From JBCDGZ01 sp038750655 (GTDB taxonomy: Bacteria > Bacteroidota > Bacteroidia > Chitinophagales > Saprospiraceae): 13,899 nt of DNA. The position numbers and the translations under genes were made by a program. Positions 13,669 through 13,899 of the stretch are shown piece by piece. The stretch is from the NCBI GenBank assembly GCA_038750655.1, contig JBCDGZ010000167.1:1-13899 (forward strand), in the 5' to 3' direction. The notes under the pieces were generated by a model. That model saw only the letters and a list, made by a program, of their open reading frames with translations. It was not told where the DNA came from and did not search any database. Each line of letters starts with the position of its first letter. Positions within the stretch are counted from its first letter, which is position 1.

Positions 13669-13899
13669 TTAGCTATGATCACTCAATTTGTTTGAGAAAA
13701 TGTATGAAACGATAATCGCAATAAGGATAAATAAAGGTGCTCCAAATTTGTCTGCACCATCTCCAACAGCGATATGACAATAAACCGCACCAATGAAGTA
13801 AAATATCAAACCTGCATAAGCAGCTTCTTTAAATTGACTAAATGCAGGTATTAAAATAGCAGCAGTACCTAAAATTTTCATTACACCAAAAAATGGTAA
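13669..13899 (-). CDS. DoxX-like membrane protein, 5' end outside the window
   Basis: 76 codons are visible to the stop at 13669. The frame stays open past the ATG at 13881 to the window edge (LPFFGV before MKILGT), so that ATG is internal and the true start lies beyond 13899. Features are a LPFFGVMKILGTAAILIP segment, AYAGLIFYFIGAVYCHIAVG and a final helix GAPLFILIAIIVSYIF, typical of the last three helices of DoxX_2-family proteins (about 120-130 aa). The biochemical role is poorly defined in the family. Probably cotranscribed with the NmrA-type gene downstream. Confidence 0.82.
   Translation of the reverse strand, partial: LPFFGVMKILGTAAILIPAFSQFKEAAYAGLIFYFIGAVYCHIAVGDGADKFGAPLFILIAIIVSYIFSNKLSDHS

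Noticed and set aside
13497..13682. 61-aa minus ORF between the NmrA and DoxX-like genes
   Set aside because: Overlaps the start of the NmrA-type gene in another frame and has no features.

Overview
The window reads as chromosome of a member of the Bacteroidota, probably a Saprospiria- or Cytophagia-like lineage. Start codons lack Shine-Dalgarno sequences. The tRNA gene has a textbook Bacteroidota promoter (TTTG, 18 nt, TATCTTTG). The gene families also fit: RRM-type glycine-rich RNA-binding protein, HD plus Pycsar-TM protein, periplasmic-TPR cyclase and TonB receptor. The genus assignment is inference, since no search could be run.

Layout. (1) 1-1180: an RNA-binding protein with one RRM, nine RGGYGGGGG repeats and an Asn/Asp/Arg/Tyr-rich tail, behind a roughly 110-nt leader and closed by a strong terminator. 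(2) 1195-3606: a divergent pair. On the minus strand is an HD phosphohydrolase domain fused to a Pycsar-effector-type membrane domain. On the plus strand is a four-helix membrane class III nucleotide cyclase. (3) 3607-4232: a 626-base gap with two terminator-like hairpins, a tRNA-Glu-like scrap, a possible 24-residue membrane peptide and a GC-rich hairpin. (4) 4233-5627: a flavodoxin-fold NAD(P)H oxidoreductase, a stand-alone receiver domain and an unresolved small ORF that is also open on the other strand. (5) 5826-11940: a likely operon of TonB-dependent receptor, SP-TPR-coiled-coil-TM-cyclase and a DUF389 membrane protein. (6) 12024-12098: tRNA-Val(GAC) with its own promoter and terminator. 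(7) 12146-13899: visibly AT-richer DNA holding a coding remnant, a structured repeat element and an NmrA-family oxidoreductase following a DoxX-like gene that runs off the window.

The unifying theme is cyclic-nucleotide signalling. Two different class III cyclases lie within 8 kb, and neither carries the canonical adenylate-cyclase Lys/Asp base-recognition pair. One is divergent from a protein joining an HD hydrolase domain to the membrane-effector domain known from Pycsar anti-phage systems. The other is cotranscribed with an outer-membrane receptor. This suggests either a built-in cNMP response module or a diverged Pycsar-like system; the sequence alone cannot separate these.
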